64,000 nucleotides of DNA, from NCBI RefSeq assembly GCF_002898515.1, contig NZ_PPFX01000008.1, forward strand, positions 43,515-107,514, read 5' to 3'. Below the pieces are notes generated by a model. That model did no database searches and was not told the origin of the DNA. It saw only the letters and a program-made list of their open reading frames with translations. Below, one piece after another: positions 1-9,000 of this stretch (positions are counted from its first letter, which is position 1; each line of letters starts with the position of its first letter). The position numbers were made by a program, and so were the translations under genes. This DNA comes from Geothermobacter hydrogeniphilus (GTDB lineage: Bacteria > Desulfobacterota > Desulfuromonadia > Desulfuromonadales > Geothermobacteraceae).

Positions 1-1011
1 TCCCGCATCAAAGTCATGAGTGAGCTTGATATCTCTGAACGGCGCATCCCCCAGGATGGCCGTTTCAAGGTGCGGATGGCAGGAAAATCGATTGATTTCC
101 GGGTTTCGATCATGCCGAGTGTTTTCGGCGAGGACGCGGTTATCCGTATTCTCGACAAGGAGAGCATCGCCAAGGACCTCAAGGGACTGACCCTGGACGT
201 TCTCGGTTTCTCCGAGCGGGAATTGAAACGATTGCGCAGGATGATTCGCGAACCTTACGGCATGGTGCTGGTTACCGGACCGACCGGTTCCGGGAAAACC
301 ACCTCTCTCTATGCCGCCCTGAGTGAGATTTTCAACGAAGAAGAAAAGATTATTACGATTGAGGATCCGGTTGAGTATCAACTCAAGGGGATTGTCCAGA
401 TTCCTGTCAATGAAAAGAAGGGGCTGACTTTCGCCCGCGGATTGCGCTCGATTCTGCGTCACGATCCGGACAAGATCATGGTCGGCGAGATCCGCGATCC
501 TGAAACCGCCCAGATTGCTGTACAGTCGGCCCTGACTGGACACCTCGTCTTTACCACGGTGCATGCCAACAATGTTTTCGATGTTCTCGGCCGGTTTCTG
601 CACATGGGCATCGACGCTTACAACTTTGTCTCCTGTTTAAATTGCGTGGCAGCGCAGCGCCTGGTGAGAAAACTCTGTATTCACTGCCGGCGTCCGGTGA
701 CCTATGATCGCGACACCCTGCGCGAGGCCGGTCTCGCCCCGGAGAAATATGCCGGACACACATTCTATGAGCCCGAGGGTTGCAGCGAGTGCAATGGAAC
801 CGGATATCATGGCCGCAGCGCCATCGTTGAACTGCTTGATCTCAATGACGATCTACGGGAAATGATTGTCAATAAAACTCCGGTCAGCAAACTCAAACAG
901 GCGGCTCGTGCTGCCGGAACCCAATTTCTGCGCCAGGCCGCCCTGGAAAAACTGGTTTCCGGTTCAACCAGTTTGGCTGAGATCAATCGCGTGACCTTCG
1001 TGGAGGGATAG
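1..1011 (+). CDS. gspE: Type II secretion/type IV pilus assembly ATPase GspE/PilB family, 5' end outside window
   Basis: This is the C-terminal part of a cytoplasmic hexameric ATPase that powers pseudopilus assembly in type II secretion. The frame is open from base 1 and reads a typical GspE stretch ([11 protein letters not shown]), so the true start lies upstream; the ATG at 16 is internal. Visible motifs are Walker [10 protein letters not shown], the Asp box around TIEDPVEYQ, Walker B with the His box ([14 protein letters not shown]...TTVHAN) and a tetracysteine zinc site (CIHC and CSEC about 30 residues apart), which is usual for GspE/PilB and absent from PilT. The next gene starts 4 bp after the stop, and the neighbours are PilM/N/O/P-like proteins, a secretin and pseudopilins, which favours type II secretion over a retractile pilus. 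The assignment is firm; whether to call it gspE or a Geobacter-type pulE/oxp homologue is open. Confidence 0.93.
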   Translation, partial: SRIKVMSELDISERRIPQDGRFKVRMAGKSIDFRVSIMPSVFGEDAVIRILDKESIAKDLKGLTLDVLGFSERELKRLRRMIREPYGMVLVTGPTGSGKTTSLYAALSEIFNEEEKIITIEDPVEYQLKGIVQIPVNEKKGLTFARGLRSILRHDPDKIMVGEIRDPETAQIAVQSALTGHLVFTTVHANNVFDVLGRFLHMGIDAYNFVSCLNCVAAQRLVRKLCIHCRRPVTYDRDTLREAGLAPEKYAGHTFYEPEGCSECNGTGYHGRSAIVELLDLNDDLREMIVNKTPVSKLKQAARAAGTQFLRQAALEKLVSGSTSLAEINRVTFVEG

Positions 1012-1014
1012 TTG

Positions 1015-1935
1015 ATGGGCCTGTTTCAACGTACCTATTTGGGGCTCGATATCCGTCCCGACGAATTGCGCCTGGTGTCTATGCAGCGCCGGGGAAAACA
1101 GCGGCATCTGGTCACCGGTCGTCTGCTCGGCCTGGATGATGGATTGTTGTCCGTGGGAACCCGGGAGCCGAATATCGCCGATCTCGATCTGTTCGTGGAA
1201 CGCTTGCGGGAGATTCTCGATCCCGTCTCCGGTAAGGAAGAGCGGGTTTCTGTAGGGCTTCCCGATGCCGCCGGGAGACAGTTGGTTACAGAGGTGGAAA
1301 CGATCTTCAAGTCACGGCAGGAAGGCTGTGAAATCCTGCGTTGGCAGCTCAAGGCGAGTCTTCCGGCCGAACCCCAGGATGTCCATCTGGATTATCAGCT
1401 TCTCGAACAACAGGAGTCGGGCCGTCATCGCCTGCTGGTGGCGGTTATCGCCCGTGCCGTTGTCGAGCAGTACGAAGAGGCGTTTGACAAGGCGGGGTAC
1501 CAGGCCGCCTGGTTGGATTTTCACAGCGCCAACCTGTACAACTGGTATCGGCAGGCGGTTGATATGGGTGATGAATTTGTCCTGATCGGTTGTGATGGCG
1601 ACGCCCTCAGTTTTCGCTACCAGGCTGATGGACGCGTGGTTTTTCAGCGCAGCCGGGTTGCCGGAATGTCAGCCGAGAAAATATTTCAGGAGGTCAACCG
1701 CTCTCTCGCGGGCGCCCGGGAGATGCATCCGGAAATCAATCGCGCCCGGGTTTATCTGCACAACGACTGGCAAGATGCCGGTTCCCTGGTCGCGGCGCTG
1801 GAGACGGTTTTTGAAAAGGAAGTTGTTTCCGTCACCCCCCGCTTCGATCATTTCGGCGCTGTTGACCTCGGAGTCCCCGAATGGCGCGCCCGCGGACTTG
1901 CCGGAGCGGCAGGTGCCGCCGAACGGATGATGTGA
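1015..1935 (+). CDS. GspL/PilM-like actin-fold cytoplasmic scaffold
   Basis: A 306-residue protein beginning MGLFQRTYLGLDIRPDEL, the usual opening of PilM/GspL actin-like domains. I see no membrane segment, so it matches PilM, or only the cytoplasmic half of GspL; the membrane half is the next gene. The family docks the GspE ATPase to the inner-membrane platform. A GGAGGG ribosome site lies about 8 bases before the ATG at 1015; a TTG one codon earlier (1012) is a less likely start. It lies between the ATPase and the PilN-like gene with tight spacing, so it is surely co-transcribed. The family is supported by fold-type sequence features and context rather than by a catalytic motif. Confidence 0.82.
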   Translation: MGLFQRTYLGLDIRPDELRLVSMQRRGKQRHLVTGRLLGLDDGLLSVGTREPNIADLDLFVERLREILDPVSGKEERVSVGLPDAAGRQLVTEVETIFKSRQEGCEILRWQLKASLPAEPQDVHLDYQLLEQQESGRHRLLVAVIARAVVEQYEEAFDKAGYQAAWLDFHSANLYNWYRQAVDMGDEFVLIGCDGDALSFRYQADGRVVFQRSRVAGMSAEKIFQEVNRSLAGAREMHPEINRARVYLHNDWQDAGSLVAALETVFEKEVVSVTPRFDHFGAVDLGVPEWRARGLAGAAGAAERMM

Positions 1936-1942
1936 ACCGTCT

Positions 1943-2500
1943 ATGAGACCGACCATCAACCTTGCCACTCATGGCCATCTGAATCGACGGGCGCTGTATG
2001 CCGGCTATGTTTGTCTCTGTGCCGTACTGCTGCTGGGTCTTGGCGTTCAACTGGCCGACTGGCGGGCCAGTGCCCGTCAGTCGCGTCTTCTGCAGCAACG
2101 GATTGGTGAGTTGGAGAGCCAACTCGGCATCAACGCTGATTCGACCCCGATCAATGATGCTGAATTCTCTGCCCAATTGAAAGAAATTCGCTTTTCCAAC
2201 CAGATTATTGCCCGCGACAGCTACCGCTGGAGCCTGCTTCTTTCCCGACTGGAAGAGGTTTTGCCGGCCAAGGTTCGCATCACCTCGATTCGCCCACAGT
2301 TCAAGGATGGTACCATTTTGCTCAGGGGAGAGGCTCGCAAGGTGGAGGATTTGCAGGAATTTCTTGATCGCCTGCAGAAATCGGCCGCCTTCAGAGATGT
2401 GTTGCTGCTTGATCAGGCCCTCAAGGCTGCCGGTCGGGAAATGCCCGGCAGCCAGGGTGTGATGACCTTCGGGATCAAGGTTCGCAGGGGGAAGGTATGA
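1943..2500 (+). CDS. PilN-like inner-membrane assembly protein
   Basis: A 185-residue protein with a short cytoplasmic N-terminus (RPTINLATHGHLNRR, reminiscent of the PilN motif that binds PilM), one transmembrane segment at about residues 20-40, a coiled-coil stretch (about 45-75) and a ferredoxin-like periplasmic domain. PilN, or the C-terminal half of GspL, forms the inner-membrane platform with PilO/GspM. It starts 7 bp after the preceding stop and overlaps the next gene by 4 bp (ATGA), suggesting translational coupling. The family call rests on topology, motif and gene order PilM-PilN-PilO-PilP. Confidence 0.8.
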   Translation: MRPTINLATHGHLNRRALYAGYVCLCAVLLLGLGVQLADWRASARQSRLLQQRIGELESQLGINADSTPINDAEFSAQLKEIRFSNQIIARDSYRWSLLLSRLEEVLPAKVRITSIRPQFKDGTILLRGEARKVEDLQEFLDRLQKSAAFRDVLLLDQALKAAGREMPGSQGVMTFGIKVRRGKV

Positions 2501-3069
2501 AGCAGATACTGGCCCGTCTGCGGGCGATCTGGTGTTTCAATCGTCTCTGGCCGCTTCTGGTGCTGGCACTGCTGGTCCTCGACCTGCTGCTGTATGGTTT
2601 CATCAATCTTCGGGTTTCCCCCGACCTGGAGCGGAAGGAACGTACCTTCATAGAGCTGCAGGCCAGGGCACGCAGGGCGCAGAAATTAAGTGTGGCCAAC
2701 CAGTCCCCCCGACAGGCCTTTCTCAAGGCCCGGCGTGATCTGGAAAAATTCAAGCAACGGATTCCCGGTCGGGATGGGCTCAGCGCGCTGGTTGGTGAGA
2801 TCTATGGTTTTGCCCGCGATACCGGCCTGGATATCAAGGCGATCAACTACCAGCCGAAAAAGAGCAAGGGACATGATCTGCTGGAATACCCCCTGACCTT
2901 TTCCATCAGCGGGGAGTACCGACAGGTGAAAGAGTTTATTTCCCTCATCGAGCAGTCTCCGCGGTTGATCGCCATTGACAACCTCAGTCTTGACAGTGAC
3001 GGCAAGGATGCGGGCAGCGTGAAGCTCAGTATTCGTATGACCACCTATTTTCGTCTGGAGCCGGCATGA
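2497..3069 (+). CDS. GspM/PilO-like inner-membrane platform protein
   Basis: A 190-residue protein with one N-terminal membrane helix (about residues 17-37, WPLLVLALLVLDLLLYGF), a charged coiled-coil stretch (about 45-90) and a small alpha/beta periplasmic domain. This is the standard layout of PilO/GspM, which pairs with PilN in the inner-membrane platform. The start overlaps the stop of the PilN-like gene and its own stop overlaps the next start (both ATGA), so the three proteins are probably made in coordinated amounts. The sequence itself diverges from model PilO proteins; position in the operon is the strongest support. Confidence 0.78.
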   Translation: MKQILARLRAIWCFNRLWPLLVLALLVLDLLLYGFINLRVSPDLERKERTFIELQARARRAQKLSVANQSPRQAFLKARRDLEKFKQRIPGRDGLSALVGEIYGFARDTGLDIKAINYQPKKSKGHDLLEYPLTFSISGEYRQVKEFISLIEQSPRLIAIDNLSLDSDGKDAGSVKLSIRMTTYFRLEPA

Positions 3070-3764
3070 AGCGTCAGCATCTGCTCATCGTGCTGGCTCT
3101 CGGGCTGGTGGCTGCCATCGGCTATGGGATCTGGTACGACCCCTATGATCAGGTCGCCGGTGAACGGGTCGCGATCCGCTCCCGCGGACAGAGTCGACCG
3201 ACGCTCGTCCACAAGCCCGGTCCTCACGAAGTGGCCCTGCGGCTGGAACTGCTGGAACGGCAGGAGAATGACTTCAGCGGCGTAAAACGGGATATTTTCC
3301 ATTTCTATGTTCCGCCACCGCCACCGCCAGCGCCGCCACCACCGCCGCCACCTGCACCGGTGGTTAAACAGCCCCTGCCTTCGCCGCCGCCGGAGGTCAG
3401 GGTTGCGCCGCCACCGATGCCGCCCGCGACCCGGTTCACGTTTCTGGGGTTGTTTGTCAAGGAGGCCCGGCAGTCTGTTTTTCTCGCCGCCGGTGATGAA
3501 CTGTTCATTGTCAGTGAGGGGACGCGTTTCGGCAAGGAAAACCAGTTCCAGGTGGAGGAGATGAACGCGGATGAAATCATCATTCGCCAGCAGGGACGAT
3601 CAGCCTTGATCCGGGTGGATCTGAAGGATGCCGAGGACAGCCCGTCCTCGCTTCCCGGAACGGTCGCGCAACCGGGAACGACATCGGATGAACCGATGCC
3701 CCAGCACCCGGTTCCACCCATTCGGCGTCCCCAACTTAAATCGTTCAAGCGCTACCAGCCTTGA
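3066..3764 (+). CDS. PilP/GspC-like periplasmic linker with polyproline segment
   Basis: A 232-residue protein with an N-terminal membrane or signal segment (QHLLIVLALGLVAAIGYGIW), a very proline-rich linker (about residues 81-117, runs of six and seven prolines) and a beta-rich domain (about 120-185) resembling the HR/PilP fold: phrases such as FTFLGLFV, LAAGDELFIVSEG and IIIRQQGRSALIRVDL. PilP and GspC connect the inner-membrane platform to the secretin. The polyproline spacer could act as a rigid rod across the periplasm. It overlaps the PilO-like gene by 4 bp. About 80 bases separate it from the secretin start, including a small imperfect hairpin near 3791-3809. Confidence 0.72.
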   Translation: MKRQHLLIVLALGLVAAIGYGIWYDPYDQVAGERVAIRSRGQSRPTLVHKPGPHEVALRLELLERQENDFSGVKRDIFHFYVPPPPPPAPPPPPPPAPVVKQPLPSPPPEVRVAPPPMPPATRFTFLGLFVKEARQSVFLAAGDELFIVSEGTRFGKENQFQVEEMNADEIIIRQQGRSALIRVDLKDAEDSPSSLPGTVAQPGTTSDEPMPQHPVPPIRRPQLKSFKRYQP

Positions 3765-3841
3765 CCGCAAGGGTGCCAGAGAGATTCGCCGGATTGTATC
3801 TCCGGCTGGACCGGGGAAGACATTGACCTATGAGGTTTTGC

Positions 3842-6373
3842 ATGAAGCAGACATGGAAGCAGCTTGTACTATGGGGGAGCCTGTTGCTGTTGCTCACCGG
3901 GTGTGCCGCGCAGAAGGCATTTGAATCGGGCGAGGAATTGGTGCGTCAGGCACGCTACGATGAGGCGGTGCTCAAGTACAGCGAAGCGTTGCGTGAGAAT
4001 CCGGACAGTCAGGAATACCGGATGAAACTGTTCGACGCGCGTTCCCGGGCGGCTCTCGATCATCTCAACAAGGCGCGGAAATACCGCAGTGAGCAGCAAT
4101 ACCCGCAGGCGGTCAGCGAATATCTGCAGGCCAGCTCTCTCGATCCCAGCCTGGAAACCGCAGACCAGGAGATGCGTCAGGTGCAGGAAATCCTCCATGC
4201 CGATGAACTGGTCAGCGAGGCTGAAGAATTCTACAAGCAGCGACGCTTCAACCAGGCGGCCAACAGCCTCGACCAGGCTCTGTTGCTGGTTCCCGACCAT
4301 GCACATGCCCTGCAGCTGCAGGCCAAGATCCGACGGGTCGGCCTGACTCTGATCGACGGGGTTGAACTTGATGTCACGTCGACCCAGCCGATCACCCTGA
4401 AGTTCAAGAATGCCAAGGTCAAGGATGTTTTTAAAATCCTGTCCAAACTGTCGGGAATCAATTTTATTTTTGATGAAGATGTCGAACGGCAGCAGGTCAC
4501 GGTTTTTCTCGAAGATGCGACCTTCGCTCAGGCTCTGGAACTGCTGTTGAAAATGAACAAACTGGAGAAACGGGTTCTCAATCCGAAGACCGTGATTCTC
4601 TACCCCAAGACCAAGGAGAAGGAAAAACAGTACCAGGATCTGATTATCCAGACCTTTTACCTGTCGAATATCGATGCCAAAAAAGCGGTCAACATGTTGC
4701 GCACCATGCTGCAGTTGCGCAAGATCTATGTCAATGAACAGCTCAACGCCCTGGTGATTAGGGACAAACCGCAGGTTATCAAGCTGGCGGAACAGATTCT
4801 CAAGGCGGCTGACCGGGCCGAGGCCGAGGTTGTTTTTGACCTTGAACTGGTCGGAGTGAGCAAGACCGATCTGGAAAAAATCGGCGTCAGTCTGTCCGCC
4901 TATTCCGCGGGGCTGGGTTTTTCCAAAAAGGGTTCAGGAAAAATTGTCGACAGTACCCTGGGAAGTTCGACGGACAACCTGGTCAGCAGCCTGGGCAATC
5001 TTGAGACCTTTTATACATTGCCGAGCGCCACTTTCGATTTTGCCAAGAGCCTGACGTCGGCCGAGGTTCTGGCCAACCCGAAGTTGCGCGTCAAGAACAA
5101 GGAAAAGGCCAAGATTCATGTCGGGACGCGTGAACCGATCATCACCGTAACAACCTCCGACAACAATACCCGTTCGGACAATATTCAGTACGTTGATGTC
5201 GGGGTGAAGCTCAATGTCGAACCGGATATCCAGCTGGATAACACCGTGGTGACAAAACTCGACCTGGAAGTGTCAAGCGTCATCGGTGAATTCACCACGG
5301 AGAGCGGTACCAGGGCGCTGACCATCCAGACCACGACTGCGCAGACGGCCATCACCCTGAAAGATGGAGAAAGAACGATTCTGGGAGGACTGCTGGAAGA
5401 TCGTTCTTCCAAACAAAAGGACACCATCCCCTGGTTGGGCGATATCCCGTTGCTCGGTTCCCTCGTGTCAGGACACGACAACAGTGTGCAGAAACGGGAG
5501 ATCCTGCTTTCCATTACCCCCCACATCGTCAAGAATCTCGACCTGCCGAAAGCGGACGTGTCGAGTATCTGGTCGGGCTCTGAAGATACCTTCCAGGTTG
5601 GACCGAGCTTCCAGTCCTTCGCCAAGGACTTCGATGCTCAGCAGAAACTTCCCCGGCCGCAGAATGTTCCGGCCGTGATCCCGCATGAGGCGATGCCTGC
5701 GATGGAACTGAAGCTGGGGGATCAGGGGATTTCTCCCCAGGCCCGCGAGTTGCTCGAAGATAAGACGGTGGAAACGGACAAAGCCGTCCCCGCGGTCACC
5801 CCTGCCCGGAACGAAGTTCCCTCTGCACCGTCAACGCCTGCGGATGGGGCTCCCGAAGAAGCCGACGCACCCGGTATCCAGGCCGCTCCCCAGGCTGCCC
5901 CGGCCGACGAAAAGGGCCCGGTTGACAGTGTGCCGCAATTGAATATTCCCATTCCGGACGTTGTCAGTCGGGCCTATTTCCAGGGGCCGAAGCTGATCGA
6001 TGTCGGCCGGGAGTTCACCCTCACGGTGCGTGTCGACGGGGTTGAAGACCTGTACAGCGCGCCGATGTTCGTTTCTTTCGATCATCAATTGCTGCAGTTC
6101 GTGCGTGCCACGGAAGGAAGCTTCCTGCGTTCCGGCGGCACCGCCACGGTTTTCACCACCAGCCCCAACCAGGCCCGGGGACAGATCATCGTCGGCTACA
6201 AACAGGGCGCCGGAGGCCAGGGTGTTTCCGGTGACGGTGTTCTCTATCAGCTGGTTTTCCGCGCCCTCAAGCCCGGCACGGCCAAGGTCAACCTGCAACG
6301 GATCAATTTTCGTGATCCGGCCGGTCATCGTCTGAAGGTCACTGCCGAAGGAACCCTGGTGGAGGTTCGTTAA
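3842..6373 (+). CDS. gspD: Secretin lipoprotein (GspD-like) with N-terminal TPR repeats and C-terminal cohesin domain
   Basis: An 843-residue outer-membrane secretin. The start is placed at 3842 because it gives a clean lipoprotein signal (LLLLLTGC, Cys near residue 20); an ATG four codons upstream (3830) is possible. In order: lipobox, TPR-like repeats (about 25-165, motifs such as ARYDEAVLKYSEAL), an N0/STN domain (about 180-245), an N1 domain (about 255-330), the secretin barrel (about 400-560, including GERTILGGLLEDRS and PLLGSLV), a long Ala/Pro-rich linker, and a C-terminal domain (about 700-840) matching cohesin/dockerin-binding folds. Secretins with TPR and cohesin parts occur in the Geobacter-type Oxp system, as I recall. 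The TPR region may replace a separate pilotin or PilF. The TTG-starting pseudopilin gene follows at once. Confidence 0.88.
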   Translation: MKQTWKQLVLWGSLLLLLTGCAAQKAFESGEELVRQARYDEAVLKYSEALRENPDSQEYRMKLFDARSRAALDHLNKARKYRSEQQYPQAVSEYLQASSLDPSLETADQEMRQVQEILHADELVSEAEEFYKQRRFNQAANSLDQALLLVPDHAHALQLQAKIRRVGLTLIDGVELDVTSTQPITLKFKNAKVKDVFKILSKLSGINFIFDEDVERQQVTVFLEDATFAQALELLLKMNKLEKRVLNPKTVILYPKTKEKEKQYQDLIIQTFYLSNIDAKKAVNMLRTMLQLRKIYVNEQLNALVIRDKPQVIKLAEQILKAADRAEAEVVFDLELVGVSKTDLEKIGVSLSAYSAGLGFSKKGSGKIVDSTLGSSTDNLVSSLGNLETFYTLPSATFDFAKSLTSAEVLANPKLRVKNKEKAKIHVGTREPIITVTTSDNNTRSDNIQYVDVGVKLNVEPDIQLDNTVVTKLDLEVSSVIGEFTTESGTRALTIQTTTAQTAITLKDGERTILGGLLEDRSSKQKDTIPWLGDIPLLGSLVSGHDNSVQKREILLSITPHIVKNLDLPKADVSSIWSGSEDTFQVGPSFQSFAKDFDAQQKLPRPQNVPAVIPHEAMPAMELKLGDQGISPQARELLEDKTVETDKAVPAVTPARNEVPSAPSTPADGAPEEADAPGIQAAPQAAPADEKGPVDSVPQLNIPIPDVVSRAYFQGPKLIDVGREFTLTVRVDGVEDLYSAPMFVSFDHQLLQFVRATEGSFLRSGGTATVFTTSPNQARGQIIVGYKQGAGGQGVSGDGVLYQLVFRALKPGTAKVNLQRINFRDPAGHRLKVTAEGTLVEVR

Positions 6374-6859
6374 TTGGGTCGTCGGTACCGGGTTGGACAA
6401 AAGGGACTTTCCCTGATTGAGCTGATCGTCACCATGGCGATTCTGGCCGTTCTGGCTTCGGCGGTATTGCCGATGGCCGAAGTTACGGTGAAGCGGACCC
6501 GGGAAATTGAGTTGCAGCGCAGCCTGAGAATAGTGCGCCACGCCATCGATGCCTACAAGGCCGATTTCGACAGGGCGGTGGCCGAGAAGAAAATTATTGT
6601 TTCGATCAACGACACCGGGTACCCGGAAGGTCTTGAGGTTCTGCTCGAAGGAAAGGACTGGGGAGGGCTCTACCCCTTCAAGAAACGTTACCTTCGTCGT
6701 ATCCCCAAGGATCCTTTCGACCGTTACAATGAAGGATGGGGTCTGCGTTCGCTGGAAGACGATCCCGATTCGACGGTCTGGGGCGGTGACAATGTGTATG
6801 ATATCTATTCGCAGAGTGATGCCATCGGGCTGGACGGCACCCCCTACAACACCTGGTAA
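6374..6859 (+). CDS. Type II secretion pseudopilin with unusual large C-terminal part
   Basis: A 161-residue prepilin-like protein. The class III signal is visible as KG|LSLIELIVTMAILAVLA, with Gly before the cleavage point and Glu at mature position 5, followed by an alternating hydrophobic helix. The start is a TTG preceded by GGAGG inside the last codons of the secretin gene. The C-terminal half carries GspG-like features (IPKDPFDR...WGG...DVYDIYSQSDAIGLDGTPYNTW), including the acidic calcium-loop region of major pseudopilins. The tail closely resembles that of the next gene, so the two probably arose by duplication. It should be processed by a PilD prepilin peptidase not present in this window. 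Confidence 0.82.
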   Translation: MGRRYRVGQKGLSLIELIVTMAILAVLASAVLPMAEVTVKRTREIELQRSLRIVRHAIDAYKADFDRAVAEKKIIVSINDTGYPEGLEVLLEGKDWGGLYPFKKRYLRRIPKDPFDRYNEGWGLRSLEDDPDSTVWGGDNVYDIYSQSDAIGLDGTPYNTW

Positions 6860-6865
6860 AGAAAC

Positions 6866-7264
6866 ATGCAGCGATTGAAACGACAGCGCGGTTTCACCCT
6901 GATCGAACTTTTGATCGTCATGTCGATCATCGGTATTCTTGCAGCGATCTCGGTGCCGAGTTACAAGCAGAGTACGGTTAAAGCGCGGGAAACGGTCCTG
7001 ATGGAAGATCTCTACCAGATGCGACATGCCATCGACGCCTTCTTTGCCGACCACAATCGTTACCCCGAATCTCTCGACGAGTTGGTAACGTCAAAGTACC
7101 TGCGCGGGGTGCCGCGTGATCCCTTCACCGGTGCCGGCGACAGCTGGGAGGTTCTGCCGCCCGAGCCGACGGATGACGGGGAATTGGCAGAAGGGGGGAT
7201 CTATGATGTCAAGAGCGGTTCCGACAAGGTGGGCCTTAACGGTATCCCCTACAGTGACTGGTAG
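6866..7264 (+). CDS. gspG: Major pseudopilin GspG-like
   Basis: A 132-residue prepilin: RQRG|FTLIELLIVMSIIGILAAISVP with the canonical Phe+1, Glu+5 and cleavage Gly. The C-terminus (VPRDPFTGAGDSWEV... DVKSGSDKVGLNGIPYSDW) has the GspG calcium-site signature. It starts 6 bp after the preceding pseudopilin and ends 8 bp before ftsE, so the secretion genes may read into the cell-division genes. The likely role is building the periplasmic pseudopilus. In Geobacter sulfurreducens a homologous locus is known as oxpG; orthology here is an inference. Confidence 0.87.
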   Translation: MQRLKRQRGFTLIELLIVMSIIGILAAISVPSYKQSTVKARETVLMEDLYQMRHAIDAFFADHNRYPESLDELVTSKYLRGVPRDPFTGAGDSWEVLPPEPTDDGELAEGGIYDVKSGSDKVGLNGIPYSDW

Positions 7265-7272
7265 GGGGCGGG

Positions 7273-7938
7273 ATGATTCAGGTCTATAATCTCAACAAGA
7301 GTTACCAGAAGGACTCCTCGGCTGTCAGGGATCTGACCCTGAAGGTCGCCAAGGGTGAATTTGTCTACATCACCGGCCCCTCGGGGGCCGGCAAATCAAC
7401 GCTTCTCAAATTGTTGTTCGCGGCCGAAAAGCCTTCCCGGGGACAGATCCTTATCAACGGTCAGAATCTAACCCGCATGAACGGCAAAAAAATTGCCCTG
7501 ATGCGACGGCGCCTGGGTGTTGTGTTCCAGGATTTCAAGCTGATCAACAGCCGCAGCGTGTTTGAGAATGTCGCCTTTCCTCTTGAAATCCAGGGGAAAA
7601 AACGTTACGAGGTCAGCAACAAGGTCTACCAGGTGCTGAAGCTCGTCGGCCTTGAGCACAAGATCAAGCGTTATCCGCTGGAACTCTCAGGCGGAGAACA
7701 GCAGCGGATCGCCATTGCCAGGGCGCTGGTCATTGACCCCCTGGTGCTGATTGCCGATGAACCGACCGGCAATCTCGATCCGGACAATACCTGTGAGGTC
7801 ATGGAACTGTTCAAAGGCGCCAATGCCCGCGGAACAACGGTCCTGCTGGCGACCCACGACCGGGACATCATCCGCCGGTTTCCGCGCCGGGTTCTGACTC
7901 TTGATCAGGGACGTCTGGTCCGTGACCTGACGCCCTAG
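7273..7938 (+). CDS. ftsE: Cell division ATP-binding protein FtsE
   Basis: A 221-residue ABC ATPase of the FtsE family. It has Walker A GPSGAGKST, Q-loop FQDFKLI, signature LSGGEQQR, Walker B LVLIADEP followed by TGNLDPDN, and the switch His in LLATHDRD. FtsE pairs with FtsX in the inner membrane and, by ATP hydrolysis, triggers periplasmic EnvC-type amidase activators during division. Length matches the family. FtsX normally follows with overlap, but here 168 bp containing a repeat element separates them. The gene follows the pseudopilin by only 8 bp. Confidence 0.96.
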   Translation: MIQVYNLNKSYQKDSSAVRDLTLKVAKGEFVYITGPSGAGKSTLLKLLFAAEKPSRGQILINGQNLTRMNGKKIALMRRRLGVVFQDFKLINSRSVFENVAFPLEIQGKKRYEVSNKVYQVLKLVGLEHKIKRYPLELSGGEQQRIAIARALVIDPLVLIADEPTGNLDPDNTCEVMELFKGANARGTTVLLATHDRDIIRRFPRRVLTLDQGRLVRDLTP

Positions 7939-7941
7939 GCA

Positions 7942-8060
7942 GGCTGAGCAAAAACGCCCATCTGCTGCGTTGCCCTTTCCCCGCGTCAACGACGTACCTT
8001 CCGGTACGCCTTATGCCGTGGGGCTGCGGGCGCCTCGCATCTGGACATTTTTGCTCAGCC
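7942..8060 (+). repeat. Dispersed palindromic intergenic repeat, family 1 copy A (between ftsE and ftsX)
   Basis: A 119-bp element bounded by perfect 13-bp inverted repeats (GGCTGAGCAAAAA at 7942-7954 and its complement at 8048-8060). It has a central hairpin CGTACC-TTCC-GGTACG. Close copies lie at 39413-39531 and 46100-46218 in the same orientation, and similarity continues about 30 bp past the right end (TGGGGAAC...CCCTGC). It starts 3 bp after the ftsE stop. It has no coding capacity, so it is REP/MITE-like. Confidence 0.85.
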
Positions 8061-8106
8061 TGGGGAACAGAACTTTTTTAACACCCTGCTAGCGATTTCG
8101 GCTGCC

Positions 8107-9000
8107 ATGCGAAGAGTTATCTATTTTCTGCTCCGGGCGCTGCGCAATATGCGACAGAGCCCTTTTCTCTGCAGTGCCGCCATCAGTACGGTGACAGTTG
8201 CGCTGGTGATCCTGGCTTTTTTTGCCCTGATTGTCATCAACGTGCAGCAGCTGACCCGCCATTGGAGTCGCGACGTTCAGGTGGTGGCCTACTTCGATCA
8301 TCCCCCGGCCAGCCCTGTTCTCGACCGTCAGTTGAGCCGGATCCGCCAGTATCCCGAGGTTGAAAGCGTGGCCTATATCAGTCCTCGGCAGGCGTTCAAA
8401 CGGTTTCAGGTCCGCCTGGGAGATGATGCTGATCTGCTTCAGGGGATGGCGAACGACTTTCTCCCGGCGGCACTTGAAGTCCGGTTGACAGAAAAATATC
8501 GCAACAGTGCCGGGGTTCAGCGGGTGGTGGAACGCCTGCGTCGCAATAAATCCTTCGCCGACCTGCGTTACGGTCAGGAATGGCTGGAGCGATTCGAGGC
8601 ATTTCTCGGACTGCTGCGGACAGCCGGCCTGGTGTTGGGCGGATTCCTGCTGTTTGCCGCCCTCTTCATTGTCTCCAACACGATCAAGCTGACTCTCTAC
8701 GCCCGTCGTGAAGAGCTTGAAGTCATGGCCCTGGTCGGCGGGACGCCGGCATTTATCAAGGCTCCCTTCCTGCTTGAAGGCGCCCTGCAGGGCGCCCTTG
8801 GCGGCCTTTTCGCCCTGTTGACCAGCTTTCTCTTTTTCTCGATGGTTCTCAAGGAGGATCTCGGCCGGCTGCTGCTGGCCAGCGGCCTGGGAAAAATCAG
8901 TTTCCTGCCGCCGCACTGGCAAATATTGATCGTTCTTCTCGGCTGCCTGCTCGGCCTGTTCGGCAGTCTCTTTTCCCTGCGCAAGTTCGTACGTATCTGA
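8107..9000 (+). CDS. ftsX: Cell division membrane protein FtsX
   Basis: A 297-residue permease-like protein with four predicted membrane segments: one near residues 22-45 (AAISTVTVALVILAFFAL), a large periplasmic loop to about residue 170, then three more helices in the C-terminal half. This is the FtsX topology; the periplasmic loop binds the EnvC-type activator. The start codon overlap at the end (TGATG at 8998-9002) couples it to the peptidase-like gene that follows. FtsX together with FtsE and the next gene forms a complete FtsEX-EnvC division module. Confidence 0.94.
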   Translation: MRRVIYFLLRALRNMRQSPFLCSAAISTVTVALVILAFFALIVINVQQLTRHWSRDVQVVAYFDHPPASPVLDRQLSRIRQYPEVESVAYISPRQAFKRFQVRLGDDADLLQGMANDFLPAALEVRLTEKYRNSAGVQRVVERLRRNKSFADLRYGQEWLERFEAFLGLLRTAGLVLGGFLLFAALFIVSNTIKLTLYARREELEVMALVGGTPAFIKAPFLLEGALQGALGGLFALLTSFLFFSMVLKEDLGRLLLASGLGKISFLPPHWQILIVLLGCLLGLFGSLFSLRKFVRI

